From positions 1,085,899 to 1,149,898 of the forward strand of contig NZ_CM002139.1 of assembly GCF_000454545.1 (NCBI RefSeq): a stretch of DNA of 64,000 nucleotides. The letters are read 5' to 3'. The notes under the pieces are model-generated. The model made no database searches. It saw only the letters and a program-made list of their open reading frames with translations, and was not told the DNA's origin. A program made the translations under genes and the position numbers. The stretch comes from Xanthomonas cassavae CFBP 4642. Lineage in GTDB: Bacteria > Pseudomonadota > Gammaproteobacteria > Xanthomonadales > Xanthomonadaceae. The number at the start of each line of letters is the position of its first letter. The first letter of the stretch is position 1. This document shows positions 44,354-53,815 of the stretch, piece by piece.

Positions 44354-45484
44354 ATGAGCACCATCGACTTCACCTCCTTCCTCAAGCTGATGGCGCATCA
44401 GAAGGCGTCGGATCTGTTCATCACCTCCGGCATGCCGCCGGCGATCAAGGTGCATGGCAAGATCAGCCCGATCACGCAGACACCGTTGACCGCGCAGCAG
44501 AGTCGCGACCTGGTGCTGAACGTGATGACGCCCTCGCAGCGCGAGGAGTTCGAAAAGACCCACGAGTGCAACTTCGCCATCGGCGTGTCCGGGGTCGGGC
44601 GTTTCCGTGTCAGCTGCTTCTACCAGCGCAACCAGGTGGGCATGGTGCTGCGCCGGATCGAGACGCGCATTCCCACCGTGGAAGAACTGAGCCTGCCGCC
44701 GGTGATCAAGACGCTGGCGATGACCAAGCGCGGCATCATCATCTTCGTCGGCGCCACCGGTACCGGTAAATCGACCTCGCTGGCGGCAATGATCGGCTAC
44801 CGCAACCAGAATTCCACCGGGCACATCATCACCATCGAGGACCCGATCGAATTCGTGCACAAGCACGAAGGCTGCATCATCACCCAGCGCGAAGTCGGCA
44901 TCGATACCGACAGCTGGGAGAATGCGCTGAAGAACACCCTGCGCCAGGCGCCGGACGTGATCATGATCGGCGAAGTGCGCACCCGCGAAGGCATGGACCA
45001 CGCCATCGCCTTCGCCGAAACCGGCCACCTGGTGCTGTGCACGCTGCACGCCAACAACGCCAACCAGGCGATGGACCGCATCATCAACTTCTTCCCGGAA
45101 GACCGCCGCAACCAGCTGCTGATGGATCTGTCGCTGAACCTCAAGGGCGTGGTCGCGCAGCAGCTGATTCCGACGCCGGACGGGCGCGGCCGCCGCGTGG
45201 CGATGGAAATCATGCTGGGCACGCCGCTGGTGCAGGACTACATCCGCGACGGCGAGATCCACAAGCTCAAGGAGATCATGAAGGAGTCCACCAACCTGGG
45301 CATGCGCACCTTCGATCAGAGCCTGTTCGAGCTCTACCAGGCCGGTGAAATCAGCTACGAAGACGCGCTGCGCTACGCCGACTCGCAGAACGAAGTGCGT
45401 CTGCGCATCAAGCTCTCTCAAGGTGGCGATGCCAAGACCCTGGCACAGGGGCTGGATGGCGTGGAGATTGCCGAGGTTCGCTGA
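44354..45484 (+). CDS. pilU: PilT-like ATPase PilU
   Basis: PilT-dependent retraction ATPase, 376 residues. MAHQKASDLFITSGMPPAIKVHG, Walker A GATGTGKST (133-141), Asp box ITIEDPIEF, Walker B DVIMIGEVR, His box TGHLVLCTLHANNA. The C-terminus (about 345-376) extends beyond the PilT end, as in Pseudomonas PilU. ATG 44354 is preceded by GAGGAG. Confidence 0.96.
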   Translation: MSTIDFTSFLKLMAHQKASDLFITSGMPPAIKVHGKISPITQTPLTAQQSRDLVLNVMTPSQREEFEKTHECNFAIGVSGVGRFRVSCFYQRNQVGMVLRRIETRIPTVEELSLPPVIKTLAMTKRGIIIFVGATGTGKSTSLAAMIGYRNQNSTGHIITIEDPIEFVHKHEGCIITQREVGIDTDSWENALKNTLRQAPDVIMIGEVRTREGMDHAIAFAETGHLVLCTLHANNANQAMDRIINFFPEDRRNQLLMDLSLNLKGVVAQQLIPTPDGRGRRVAMEIMLGTPLVQDYIRDGEIHKLKEIMKESTNLGMRTFDQSLFELYQAGEISYEDALRYADSQNEVRLRIKLSQGGDAKTLAQGLDGVEIAEVR

Positions 45485-45664
45485 GGCCCGCAACTGGGGA
45501 CGCCGGCAGGCGCCGCAGTCGAGCCAGCGCGGGCAAAGAGGATCTCTGCTGCAGCGTCGAACGTATGGCGCGGCAGTGCCCGCCGGATGACCATTGCGGT
45601 TACAGATGTAACCGCACCAGCCGATAGTGTCTAATATCGCACCCCACTGCAGTTCCCCACGCCT

Positions 45665-46381
45665 GTGAGCCTTACCGATTCCGATCTGCGTCCGGAGCAG
45701 GCCCCGTTGCCCGATGACGGCGCTGTGGTCACCTCCGGCCCGTTGACGCCGCCGCCGGATTCGGCGGGCACCGCTGCCGACGATCACGCCTTCCATCATT
45801 CGGTGGCGGAGGACGTGCAGGGCATGCTGCTGGCGACGTTGGTCGCGTCGCTGGGTCTGGCGATCTTCGCCAAGGGCGGCCTGATGATCGGCGGCATGGC
45901 GGGTGTGGCATTCCTGCTGCACTACGCGCTGGGCTGGAACTTTGGCCTGGTGTTCGTGCTGGTCAACCTGCCGTTCTATTGGTTGAGCGTGCGCCGGATG
46001 GGTTGGGAATTCACCCTGAAGACCTTCGTGGCGGTCGCTGCCTGCGGCGCGCTGACCAATCTGCTGCCGCGCTGGGCCGATTACGCGCAGATGAGCACCG
46101 CGTTTTCGGCCATTGCCGGCGGTGCGCTGTCCGGCCTTGGCATCCTGTTCTTCATTCGTCACCGCGGCAGCCTGGGCGGCATCGGCATTCTGGCGGTCTA
46201 CCTGCAGCGCGAGCGCGGCTGGAGTGCGGGCAAGGTGCAGATGAGCTTCGATGCCATGCTGATGCTGGGGGCGTTCTTTGTATTGAAGCCGGACAAGGTG
46301 CTGTATTCGGCGATCGGCGCGCTGATGCTGAGTCTGGTGCTGATGTTCAATCACCGCCCGCATCGCTACATGGGGGTGTGA
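45665..46381 (+). CDS. YitT family membrane protein
   Basis: A 238-residue membrane protein with an acidic/Pro-rich N-terminus (about 1-55) and five to six helices from about 58: LATLVASLGLAIFAKGG, GGMAGVAFLLHYALGW, FVLVNLPFYWLSVRRMG, and a Gly-rich IAGGALSGLGILFFIRHRGSLGG typical of YitT/DUF161. Substrate unknown. Start GTG 45665; no clear ribosome site. Confidence 0.88.
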   Translation: MSLTDSDLRPEQAPLPDDGAVVTSGPLTPPPDSAGTAADDHAFHHSVAEDVQGMLLATLVASLGLAIFAKGGLMIGGMAGVAFLLHYALGWNFGLVFVLVNLPFYWLSVRRMGWEFTLKTFVAVAACGALTNLLPRWADYAQMSTAFSAIAGGALSGLGILFFIRHRGSLGGIGILAVYLQRERGWSAGKVQMSFDAMLMLGAFFVLKPDKVLYSAIGALMLSLVLMFNHRPHRYMGV

Positions 46382-46578
46382 TCTGCGGTTCGGCGCGTTG
46401 CGCACCCGTGGTGACCGCAGACGGCGAACCGTTCGCCGCTTCTAGGGTGACTTCTGCGCGATGATGCCAGTGAGGCCAGCCAGCAGCAGCCACGCGCTGC
46501 GCGAGCGCAATGCGATACGCAGCGTTGGCATACCAAACAACGGACCGGCGTTGCGTGCGACGCCGTGCAGATGCCGGC

Positions 46579-47118
46579 TCACGCGTGCTGCATCCATGCC
46601 GGTTTCAGCCTGGCAATCGTCTTGTAGACCGGGCATTGCGCATGGTGCGCGCCGGGCAGGTAGCCCAGGCTCATCAGGAATTCGCCGGTGATTTCGCCGC
46701 CGGTGAAGCGGAAGGTCTTCTTGAACAGTTTGACCCAGGCCGGCTTGTCCAGCGGGTGCTGCGCGTCCAGCCATTGCGCGAAGCTGCCGTGCGAACGACG
46801 CAGCGTCTGGATGACCTGCGCGTTGTGGATGGCCGCCAGAATCTTCGGGCGATTGCGGATGATGCCGGCATCGCCCAGCAGGCGGGCGATGCCGGTGTCG
46901 CCGTAGCCAGCCACGGTATCCACATCGAAGCCGTCATAGGCCTGCCGGAAATTGGCGCGCTTGCGCAGGATGGTCTCCCAGCTCAGGCCGGCCTGATTGA
47001 TTTCCAGCACCAATCGCTCGAACAGCTCGCGTTCGTCGCGTTGCGGGAAGCCGTATTCGTGGTCGTGGTAATGGCCGTGCACCGGGTGGCCCGGGGCGAT
47101 GCTGCAATAGTCGCTCAT
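46579..47118 (-). CDS. tag: DNA-3-methyladenine glycosylase I (Tag)
   Basis: Removes 3-methyladenine from alkylated DNA. The 179-residue product has the N-terminal zinc Cys (YCSIAPGHPVHGHYHDHEYG), QAGLSWETILRKRANFRQAYDGFD, and the C-terminal zinc ligands in HHAQCPVYK. ATG 47118 overlaps the upstream gene's stop by 4 bp; the frame is open further but in another gene. Confidence 0.94.
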   Translation of the reverse strand: MSDYCSIAPGHPVHGHYHDHEYGFPQRDERELFERLVLEINQAGLSWETILRKRANFRQAYDGFDVDTVAGYGDTGIARLLGDAGIIRNRPKILAAIHNAQVIQTLRRSHGSFAQWLDAQHPLDKPAWVKLFKKTFRFTGGEITGEFLMSLGYLPGAHHAQCPVYKTIARLKPAWMQHA

Positions 47119-47816
47119 GGGGCGCGCTCCTGCCTGATGCCTTCGTCGGTGGGTTTGATGCTCATACGCCTGTCGCCCGGCAGCACCAGGTCCGGCCCGC
47201 GGCTGGGACGCGCCTGCACCTGGCCGTCGCGCAGTGCCTGGCGTGCCAGGGTCTGGGCATCGTTGCTGCCGGAATAGAACCGGGTCGTGCCTGCCTGATA
47301 CCAGCCACCCTGGTTGCGCGCATACAGCACGCAGGCGATCGCATGGTCGCCTTTGACATCGCAGAGCAACACATCGGGCTGGCCGTCCCGGTCCAGATCG
47401 TCGCTGCTGACGATGCAGCGGCTGTCGTTGTGCGTGCACTCTCCCCGATCCTGCAGGCGCGGCGCGGACCTCAGCAGATAGGTCCACCAATCGGCTGGCG
47501 GGTCCGTCTTGCCGGCAGCCACGATGATCTGCTTGCGGATCTGCTCCAGGTCGGTCAGTTCCACGTGTTGCCACAGGCAGCGATCGCGCAGTTGCTGCAG
47601 GCTCAGCAGCAGCATGCTGGGCGCCGTCATCACCAGGGTGTACCAGCAGATGCGCACGCCCAGTTCGGTGAACGGCCGCACGTCGTGCTGCGCGCCCAGG
47701 GCGGCCAGGTACAGCAACCCGCCCTGCAACAGCGCGACCAGCACGATGAAGGCACGGGTCTGTCGCGGCAGGGGGATTTCGGGGCCGAGATTGTCGGTGC
47801 TGGGGAGGGTTCGCAT
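47115..47816 (-). CDS. Membrane protein of unknown function
   Basis: Unrecognised 233-residue protein: two helices (about 21-41 and 55-73) then a soluble part. The segment DDLDRDGQPDVLLCD resembles calcium-binding FG-GAP/VCBS strands, and paired cysteines (CTHNDSRC) may form a disulfide, which suggests the soluble part is periplasmic. Coupled to tag by a 4-bp overlap, divergent from algH. Confidence 0.82.
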   Translation of the reverse strand: MRTLPSTDNLGPEIPLPRQTRAFIVLVALLQGGLLYLAALGAQHDVRPFTELGVRICWYTLVMTAPSMLLLSLQQLRDRCLWQHVELTDLEQIRKQIIVAAGKTDPPADWWTYLLRSAPRLQDRGECTHNDSRCIVSSDDLDRDGQPDVLLCDVKGDHAIACVLYARNQGGWYQAGTTRFYSGSNDAQTLARQALRDGQVQARPSRGPDLVLPGDRRMSIKPTDEGIRQERAP

Positions 47817-47894
47817 GCACGGTCCATGTTCGAGGCAAGCGGCCAGTATGGCAGCGCCTCTGCGCGCGGCGGAACGAACGGCTAGAATGCGGCC

Positions 47895-48461
47895 ATGTCC
47901 GTTTTACCCACGCCTCTGGCCAACCAACTGCTGATCGCGCTTCCGGCGCTGTCCGACCCCACGTTTTCGCGCAGCGTCGCGCTGATCTGCCAGCACGACG
48001 AGAACGGCGCGATGGGCGTGCTGGTGAATCGCCCGTCCGAGTACACCCTGGGCGAAGTGCTGTCGCAGATGGGGATCGAAACCGAAGACGCGCAGCTGTG
48101 CGAGCAGATCGTGCTCAGTGGCGGGCCGGTGCACCCGGAGCGCGGCTTCGTCATCCACGACGATGCGCGCGAGTGGGATTCCAGCCTGGAAGTGGGGCAG
48201 GGCGTGTTCCTGACCACCTCGCGCGACATCCTCGAAGCCATGGCCGCCGGCGAAGGCCCGCGTAATGCGCTGGTGGCGCTGGGCTGTGCAGGTTGGGGGG
48301 CGGGGCAGCTGGAATTCGAGCTGGGCGAGAACAGCTGGCTGACCGCGCCCTCCGATGCCAACGTGCTGTTCGATACCGTCCTGGAAGATCGCTGGCAGAC
48401 GGCCGCCGGGCGCATCGGCGTGGATCTGTTCCGGCTGACGGATTATTCCGGGCATGCCTGA
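47895..48461 (+). CDS. YqgE/AlgH family protein
   Basis: UPF0301 family, 188 residues. [55 protein letters not shown] and [20 protein letters not shown] are family signatures. In Pseudomonas AlgH influences alginate and virulence gene expression; the biochemical role is unknown. Overlaps ruvX by 8 bp. Confidence 0.95.
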   Translation: MSVLPTPLANQLLIALPALSDPTFSRSVALICQHDENGAMGVLVNRPSEYTLGEVLSQMGIETEDAQLCEQIVLSGGPVHPERGFVIHDDAREWDSSLEVGQGVFLTTSRDILEAMAAGEGPRNALVALGCAGWGAGQLEFELGENSWLTAPSDANVLFDTVLEDRWQTAAGRIGVDLFRLTDYSGHA

Positions 48462-48921
48462 GGCGGGCACCAACCGCCCCGATGGCACGGTGCTGGGCTT
48501 CGATGTGGGGTCGCGCCGGATCGGCGTGGCGGTCGGCACCGCGTTGGGTGCAGGCGCACGTGCGGTGGCCGTGATCAGCGTGCATGCCGGCGGCCCGGAC
48601 TGGGTAGCCCTGGACCGGGTGCACAAGCAATGGCGGCCCGACGGCCTGGTGGTCGGCGACCCGCTCACCCTGGACGACAAGGATCAGCCTGCGCGCAAGC
48701 GTGCCCATGCATTCGCCCGCCAGCTACGCGAGCGCTATGCGCTGCCGGTGGTGTTGATCGATGAGCGCTCCAGTTCGGTCGAGGCCGCGCAGCGTTTCGC
48801 GTGCGAGCGCGCCGATGGGCGCAAGCGTCGCCGCGATGCCGAGGCACTGGATGCGATGGCCGCGGCCGTGATCGTCGAACGCTGGTTGGCCGCGCCCGAC
48901 CAGGCCACTCTTCTTCCCTGA
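48454..48921 (+). CDS. ruvX: Holliday junction resolvase-like RuvX (YqgF)
   Basis: RNase-H-fold nuclease, 155 residues, implicated in 16S pre-rRNA 5' end maturation. First Asp in [15 protein letters not shown], then [27 protein letters not shown] and a final [14 protein letters not shown] with the last Asp. The algH-ruvX-pyrB order is conserved in Pseudomonas and Xanthomonas. Confidence 0.95.
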   Translation: MPEAGTNRPDGTVLGFDVGSRRIGVAVGTALGAGARAVAVISVHAGGPDWVALDRVHKQWRPDGLVVGDPLTLDDKDQPARKRAHAFARQLRERYALPVVLIDERSSSVEAAQRFACERADGRKRRRDAEALDAMAAAVIVERWLAAPDQATLLP

Positions 48922-48934
48922 TTCCTGACCTGCG

Positions 48935-49882
48935 ATGGCTGCCATGCAACTCGATTCGAATGGACGTTTGCGTCACCTGCTCACCCTGGAAGGATTGCCG
49001 CGCGCCACGCTGCTGCAACTGCTCGATCGCGCCGGCCAGATCCGCGATGCTGCGGTGGGCCGCGTCGGCAAGCGCAGCGTGCTGGCCGGCACCGCGGTGT
49101 GCACGCTGTTCTTCGAGCCGTCCACGCGGACGCGCAGCTCGTTCCATCTTGCTGCGCAGCGCCTGGGCGCCGACGTGCTCAACTTCGACGCGTCGACCTC
49201 TTCCACCCGCAAGGGCGAGACGGCGCGCGACACCTTGAAGAATCTGGAGGCGATGGGCGTGCGCGGGTTCGTGGTGCGCCATCCCGACGACGGCGCGGTG
49301 GAAGCGCTGGCCGCCGCAGCCGGCGAGGGCACCGCGCTGATCAATGCCGGCGACGGCCGCAGCGCGCACCCCACCCAGGGCCTGCTCGACATGCTCACCC
49401 TGCGCCAGGCCAAGGGCACTGATTTCTCCAAGCTCAAGGTCGTCATCGTCGGCGACGTGAAGCACTCGCGCGTGGCGCGATCGGACCTGCATGCGCTGCG
49501 CACGCTGGGCGCCGGCGAGATCCGCGTCTGTGGCCCGGCGAGCCTGCTGCCCGATGACGACATGCTGGACGGCTGCGTGGTCGGCCAGGACTTCGACGCC
49601 ATGCTGGAAGGCGCCGATGCGCTGATGATGCTGCGCCTGCAGCGCGAGCGCATGGAAGAAGGCCTGGTGCCCTCGCTGGAGCAGTACCACACCGAATACG
49701 GCCTCACCCGCGAGCGGCTGGCGCGTGCCGGACGCGATGCGGCGGTACTGCATCCGGGCCCGATCAATCGCGGCGTGGAAATCACCGACGAAGTCGCCGA
49801 TGGCGCGCAATCGTGCGTGTTGCGCCAGGTTGCCAACGGCGTGGCGGTGCGCATGGCGGTGCTGGAAACCCTGCTGGGTTGA
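48935..49882 (+). CDS. pyrB: Aspartate carbamoyltransferase catalytic chain PyrB
   Basis: Pyrimidine synthesis; condenses carbamoyl phosphate with aspartate. The 315-residue product has the carbamoyl-phosphate motif FFEPSTRTRSSFH, STSSTRKGETARDTL, VVRHPDDGAV, AGDGRSAHPTQGLLDM and VLHPGPINRGVEITDEV. No pyrC-like pseudo-subunit (as in Pseudomonas) follows, so it may be self-sufficient or use a distant partner. Confidence 0.97.
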   Translation: MAAMQLDSNGRLRHLLTLEGLPRATLLQLLDRAGQIRDAAVGRVGKRSVLAGTAVCTLFFEPSTRTRSSFHLAAQRLGADVLNFDASTSSTRKGETARDTLKNLEAMGVRGFVVRHPDDGAVEALAAAAGEGTALINAGDGRSAHPTQGLLDMLTLRQAKGTDFSKLKVVIVGDVKHSRVARSDLHALRTLGAGEIRVCGPASLLPDDDMLDGCVVGQDFDAMLEGADALMMLRLQRERMEEGLVPSLEQYHTEYGLTRERLARAGRDAAVLHPGPINRGVEITDEVADGAQSCVLRQVANGVAVRMAVLETLLG

Positions 49883-50372
49883 GGCCGCCAGAAGAATACC
49901 CGCGTCCGCCACCAGGCGAGCGCGGACGTGAAGCGACCGAGGCAGGTCGCACGAATCGATACAGAACGTTTGCGCGCCTGAGCGCTGCGTCGTCGGCCAC
50001 GACGCGTTGCCCGCTGTTAGTGCAGCTGAAACGCCTGCCTTGGTGGTGAAGCGCCGTATCACCGTCTGCACTGTGTGCCAGGTGCAGCCACGCCGTTGCG
50101 TCGTATCGATTGCCTAAGTCGCGAAGTTCGCGATGCAGGAGTGCTGCATAAGGCTGCAGCACTCCTGTGCGGCACCTGTTTAGCGGCGAAGCACTAAACC
50201 AATAACCGCATTTCCGGGCAGCAGATTTTCAGGCCCGTTGCCAATGGCCCAGAGCCTTGCCAACAAACCCAACCCGTAGCCTGCTCTTGCGATTCCCGAT
50301 TCCCGATTCCCAGCACCACCGCGTAACACCCGCTCCCCTATCGTGAGGTCCCTTTCATCGCAGGAGACCACA
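49883..50372. other. Non-coding region with hairpins and 7-bp repeat
   Basis: Contains CGTCCGC/GCGGACG (49903-49928), a perfect 13-bp hairpin CAGGAGTGCTGCA/TGCAGCACTCCTG with 6-base loop (50136-50167) and a GATTCCC x3 array (50291-50311) preceded by GCTCTTGC, as in the pilT-pilU element. No gene seen. Confidence 0.7.
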
Positions 50373-50807
50373 ATGGGTATTTCGCGCCATGCCACCGCAC
50401 ACTGGGAAGGCGACCTCAAGACCGGCAAGGGTCAGCTCAGCACGCCGCAAAGCGGCCTGATGGACAACACCCGCTACGCCTTCAGCAGCCGCTTCGGCGA
50501 TGAGAAGGGCACCAATCCGGAAGAGCTCATCGCCGCTGCGCACGCGGGCTGCTTCACCATGGCGCTGTCGGCGCAGCTGAGCGAAGCGGGCTTCCCGCCG
50601 GCCTCGCTGGATACGCGCGCGGACGTCGACCTGTCGATGGAAGGCGGCCCGCAGCTGTCGCAGATCCGCCTCAAGCTCACCGCCGTGGTGCCCGGCATCG
50701 ATGAAGCCAAGTTTCGCGAGCTGGCCGATACCGCCAAGAAAAATTGCCCGGTGTCCAAGGCATTGAGCGCAGTGCCGATCAGTCTGGAGACCGAGTTCTC
50801 CAACTGA
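50373..50807 (+). CDS. OsmC family peroxiredoxin
   Basis: Thiol peroxidase that reduces organic hydroperoxides, 144 residues. The two redox cysteines are Cys60 (AAHAGCFTMAL) and Cys125 (KKNCPVSKAL), at OsmC spacing. Start ATG 50373 has GGAG eight bases upstream. It is of the OsmC rather than Ohr subtype (longer N-terminal WEGDLKTGKG). Confidence 0.95.
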   Translation: MGISRHATAHWEGDLKTGKGQLSTPQSGLMDNTRYAFSSRFGDEKGTNPEELIAAAHAGCFTMALSAQLSEAGFPPASLDTRADVDLSMEGGPQLSQIRLKLTAVVPGIDEAKFRELADTAKKNCPVSKALSAVPISLETEFSN

Positions 50808-50956
50808 TGCGCTGCGCGTGCATGGCGTCGGCGCGCGCCGGCGCCATGCAGCTGGCGACAACCTGAATAGGACTCTCGACGGCCCGTCTGGTTCAGGGCG
50901 GTTTCACTGCCGCGAGCCGAGCATCGGCAGCGTGTCCTCCCTGTGAAGCTGCCGCA

Positions 50957-51559
50957 ATGAAAACTCTTGTGCTTGGTGCTCTGGTAATGGGTCTGGCCGT
51001 AGCGGGCAACGCAACGGCGCAGCGCTACGACAGCGGCTACCGCGACACCTATCGCGGCGGCTACGAGGACGGTCGTTACGAATACGCGCGGGTGGTGCGC
51101 GTGGACCCGATCATCGTGTCGGACTCCTACAACGAACGCAGCAGCGAGCGCTGCTACAACCGCCCGTCCGATGGCTACTACACCAGCAATGATGGCTACT
51201 ATCGCGATGGCGGAAGTTATGGCTCGCCCAATGCCTCCAACCGCGGCGTCGCCAGCGTCATCGGCGGTATTGCCGGCGCGGTGCTCGGCAGTCAGGTGGG
51301 TGGCGGTAACGGACGTCTGGTTGGCACCGCTGTCGGCACCATGGCCGGTGTCGCGGCGGGTCGTTCGATCTACGAAGCCAATCACCGCACCTATCAGGGC
51401 AACGTCAGCGTCTGCGAGCCGGTGTCGTATCGCACCACGCGCGAACGGGTGGACGGTTACGACGTGACCTACGAATACGGCGGCCGCATGTATCACACGC
51501 GTAGCGATTACAACCCGGGCGACCGGATCCGCGTGCGCGTGGACGTACGCCCCGACTGA
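50957..51559 (+). CDS. Glycine-zipper 2TM exported protein
   Basis: A 200-residue exported protein with signal peptide 1-21 (ending TAQ), a Tyr/Arg/Asp-rich part (22-95), a glycine-zipper of the 2TM type, IGGIAGAVLGSQVGGGNGRL to AVGTMAGVAAG (about 102-135), and a C-terminal beta domain with YRTTRERVDGYDVTYEYGG. Similar to SlyB/Rickettsia-17kDa-like surface proteins but without a lipobox. Followed by a strong terminator. Confidence 0.88.
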   Translation: MKTLVLGALVMGLAVAGNATAQRYDSGYRDTYRGGYEDGRYEYARVVRVDPIIVSDSYNERSSERCYNRPSDGYYTSNDGYYRDGGSYGSPNASNRGVASVIGGIAGAVLGSQVGGGNGRLVGTAVGTMAGVAAGRSIYEANHRTYQGNVSVCEPVSYRTTRERVDGYDVTYEYGGRMYHTRSDYNPGDRIRVRVDVRPD

Positions 51560-51582
51560 TTGACTGCATCGGGGCTGTTTGT

Positions 51583-51616
51583 AAAAAAACGCTGCGGGAG
51601 ACCGCAGCGTTTTTTG
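51583..51616. terminator. Bidirectional intrinsic terminator
   Basis: ACGCTGCGG, loop GAGA, CCGCAGCGT with A7 before and T6 after. Serves the glycine-zipper gene on the plus strand and can also work on the minus strand, downstream of the PhzF genes. Confidence 0.92.
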
Positions 51617-51842
51617 CGTCGGGAGTCATGCAGTGAGTGAGCATTGTGCGATGGTGCTCGATGGCACGTCGCATGCGAAAGACTGCAAAAACTTCTGGAT
51701 TCGACGGCCAAACGCAGGCGCGCTGCGCGTTGGGTGGTATCGGGCTGAGCTCCCAGCGCAGAAGAATGTCGGTCAGGTTTGTCTTAGACCACCCGTCTCA
51801 GTTTGGCGGAGACAGTGACGCTGCAGCCCTGCAGCCCACAGC

Positions 51843-52724
51843 TCAACTCCAGTCCAAGGTCCCGCGAATCACCGTCTGCACCTGGCCGCCGGACCACACG
51901 TCGCCGTTGCTGTCGATACGCAGCTCCAGCAAGGCATCGAAGCCGATTTCGCGGCCCTGGCTGACCACATAGCGGCGGCCACTGCCAGGTAGCGCATGGC
52001 GGCTGTCCAGCCATGCGGCCAGCACGGCATTGGCCGCGCCGGAAGCGGCGTCTTCGAAGCGCCGTCCGTTACCGACGAACGCGCGCACGGCCAGGTCGTA
52101 GCTGCCTGCGGTCGCGGCGCGCGCATAGGCGAACACGCCCATGCTGCCGGTGGATTCGGCCAACGCGGCAATCGCGTCCCAGTCCGGTTGCAGGCTGCGC
52201 AAGGCGGTTTCGCTGGCCAGTTCCACTACCCACCAGGTGCGTCCACCGTCCATCAACGCGGGTGGCAGGCTGCCGAGCGGCCAGCCATGCAGCGCAGCGT
52301 GCAGGCGCGGGTCGTCGGCAGTGACCTGTTCGGCGACGCGGGCGCGTGGCGTGCGGATGGCGATGCTGCGGTGGCCATCGATCTGCTCCACCCGCAGCGG
52401 CAACTGCCCGGCGATGCCGTCCTGCACCAGCAGGCCGTCGTCGGGCGCGGCCAGCCCGGCGTCGAGCACCGCATGCGCCGTGCCCACGCTGGGGTGGCCG
52501 GCGAACGGGACTTCTTTTTGCGGCGAGAACATGCGCAACCGGTAACTGCTGTGGGCATCGGCTGCAGGGAACACGAAGGTGGTCTCCGGCAGCTTGGTCC
52601 AGCGCGCAATCGCCTGCATGGCGGTATCGTCCAGCCCCTGCGCATCCAGTACCACTGCCAGCGGGTTGCCGCTGCCTGGGCGGGCGGAGAACACATCCAG
52701 TTGCAGGAAACGGCGGGTGGTCAT
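51843..52724 (-). CDS. PhzF family epimerase/isomerase-like protein (second of pair)
   Basis: Diaminopimelate-epimerase-fold PhzF protein, 293 residues. N-terminal FLQLDVFSARPGSGNPLAVV, general acid/base Glu47 (KLPETTFVFP), PFAGHPSVGTAHAVL and DAASGAANAVLAAWL. The last differs from the usual D-P-x-T-G-S/A. Substrate unknown. Follows a paralogue after 31 bp; they share about one third identity by eye. Confidence 0.9.
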   Translation of the reverse strand: MTTRRFLQLDVFSARPGSGNPLAVVLDAQGLDDTAMQAIARWTKLPETTFVFPAADAHSSYRLRMFSPQKEVPFAGHPSVGTAHAVLDAGLAAPDDGLLVQDGIAGQLPLRVEQIDGHRSIAIRTPRARVAEQVTADDPRLHAALHGWPLGSLPPALMDGGRTWWVVELASETALRSLQPDWDAIAALAESTGSMGVFAYARAATAGSYDLAVRAFVGNGRRFEDAASGAANAVLAAWLDSRHALPGSGRRYVVSQGREIGFDALLELRIDSNGDVWSGGQVQTVIRGTLDWS

Positions 52725-52755
52725 GAGGGGCGATTCGCGGGCAGGGCGCGGCAGC

Positions 52756-53634
52756 TTACCAATCGATGTGGCCGTCGATCACCTGCAGCGTCGTTCCGCC
52801 GATCCAAACCTCGCCCTGCTCGTCCAGTTCCACCTGGATGCGTCCGTCGCGGCCGACCTCACGGCCCTGGCTGGCGACGTAGCGCGAGCCCTCGCCCGGC
52901 AGGCGTCCCTCGCGGTGCAGGCGTGCGGCGATGCACGCATTGGCGCTGCCGGTGACCGGGTCTTCCGGGATGCCATCGCCGGGGCAGAACGCGCGCACGA
53001 CCAGGTCTTCGGTGCCGCCATCGTCGGGCGCGTAGATGGCCAACCCGGTGGCCGCGCTGGCCTGGGTCAGGCGGGTGATCGCGGCGAAATCGGGCACGGC
53101 CTGCCGCACCGCATCGGCATCGGCCAGTTCCAGCAGCCACCAATTGGGGCCGTTGTTCCATAACGCTGCCGGATGCGGGGCCGTGCGCAACCCGGCGCAG
53201 GCGGCATGCACTGCTGCTGCGTGGCTGTCGCCGGTCGCCACCAGGTGCGCACGCGGTGCGCGCAGCCGGACCTGCAGGGCGCCGTGTCGGTCGAATACCT
53301 CCACCGGCAGCACGCCGGCTGCGCATTGCTGGCGCAGGCGGCCGTCGGCCTTAAAGCCGGTCAGCCCGTGGGTGGCCGCGGCCCATGCCGCACCCACGCT
53401 GGGGTGGCCGGCGAACGGGAGTTCCGCGCGCGGGGTGAAGATGCGGATGTGATAGTCGGCGTCCGGCACGCTGACCGGCAGGAAAAAGATCGTCTCCGAC
53501 AGGTTCAGCCATGCGGCGATCTGCTGCATCTGCTCGCTCGACAGTGCACCCGCGTCGAACACCACGCCCAGCGGATTGCCGGAGCCGGTGCGGCTGGCGA
53601 AGACGTCCAGTTGCAGGTAGCGATGCTTGCTCAT
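52756..53634 (-). CDS. PhzF family epimerase/isomerase-like protein (first of pair)
   Basis: PhzF protein, 292 residues. LQLDVFASRTGSGNPLGVV, Glu47 (NLSETIFFLP), PFAGHPSVGAAWA and the full EDPVTGSANACIAARL motif. Conserved catalytic residues suggest an active isomerase. Divergent from lysC-lysA, with no phenazine genes nearby, so the substrate is not a phenazine precursor. Confidence 0.92.
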   Translation of the reverse strand: MSKHRYLQLDVFASRTGSGNPLGVVFDAGALSSEQMQQIAAWLNLSETIFFLPVSVPDADYHIRIFTPRAELPFAGHPSVGAAWAAATHGLTGFKADGRLRQQCAAGVLPVEVFDRHGALQVRLRAPRAHLVATGDSHAAAVHAACAGLRTAPHPAALWNNGPNWWLLELADADAVRQAVPDFAAITRLTQASAATGLAIYAPDDGGTEDLVVRAFCPGDGIPEDPVTGSANACIAARLHREGRLPGEGSRYVASQGREVGRDGRIQVELDEQGEVWIGGTTLQVIDGHIDW

Positions 53635-53815
53635 CTATGCGCGGTCTCGGGTCAGGCAGTCATGCGGATGGTTGCAGCGTAAACCGTTGTGGCGCGGCGA
53701 TAGCACAGCGCGGATTGCGGCCACTGACAAGGTCATGCAACGGATATTGGCAGTAGAATCGGGGGTTCCGCCCGGTATACCGGCTTTTCCCCCCCCAATC
53801 TCAAACGCCTACTCC

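Noticed and set aside
44189..46405. Minus-strand frame of over 700 codons across pilU and yitT
   Set aside because: Antisense shadow in GC-rich coding sequence.
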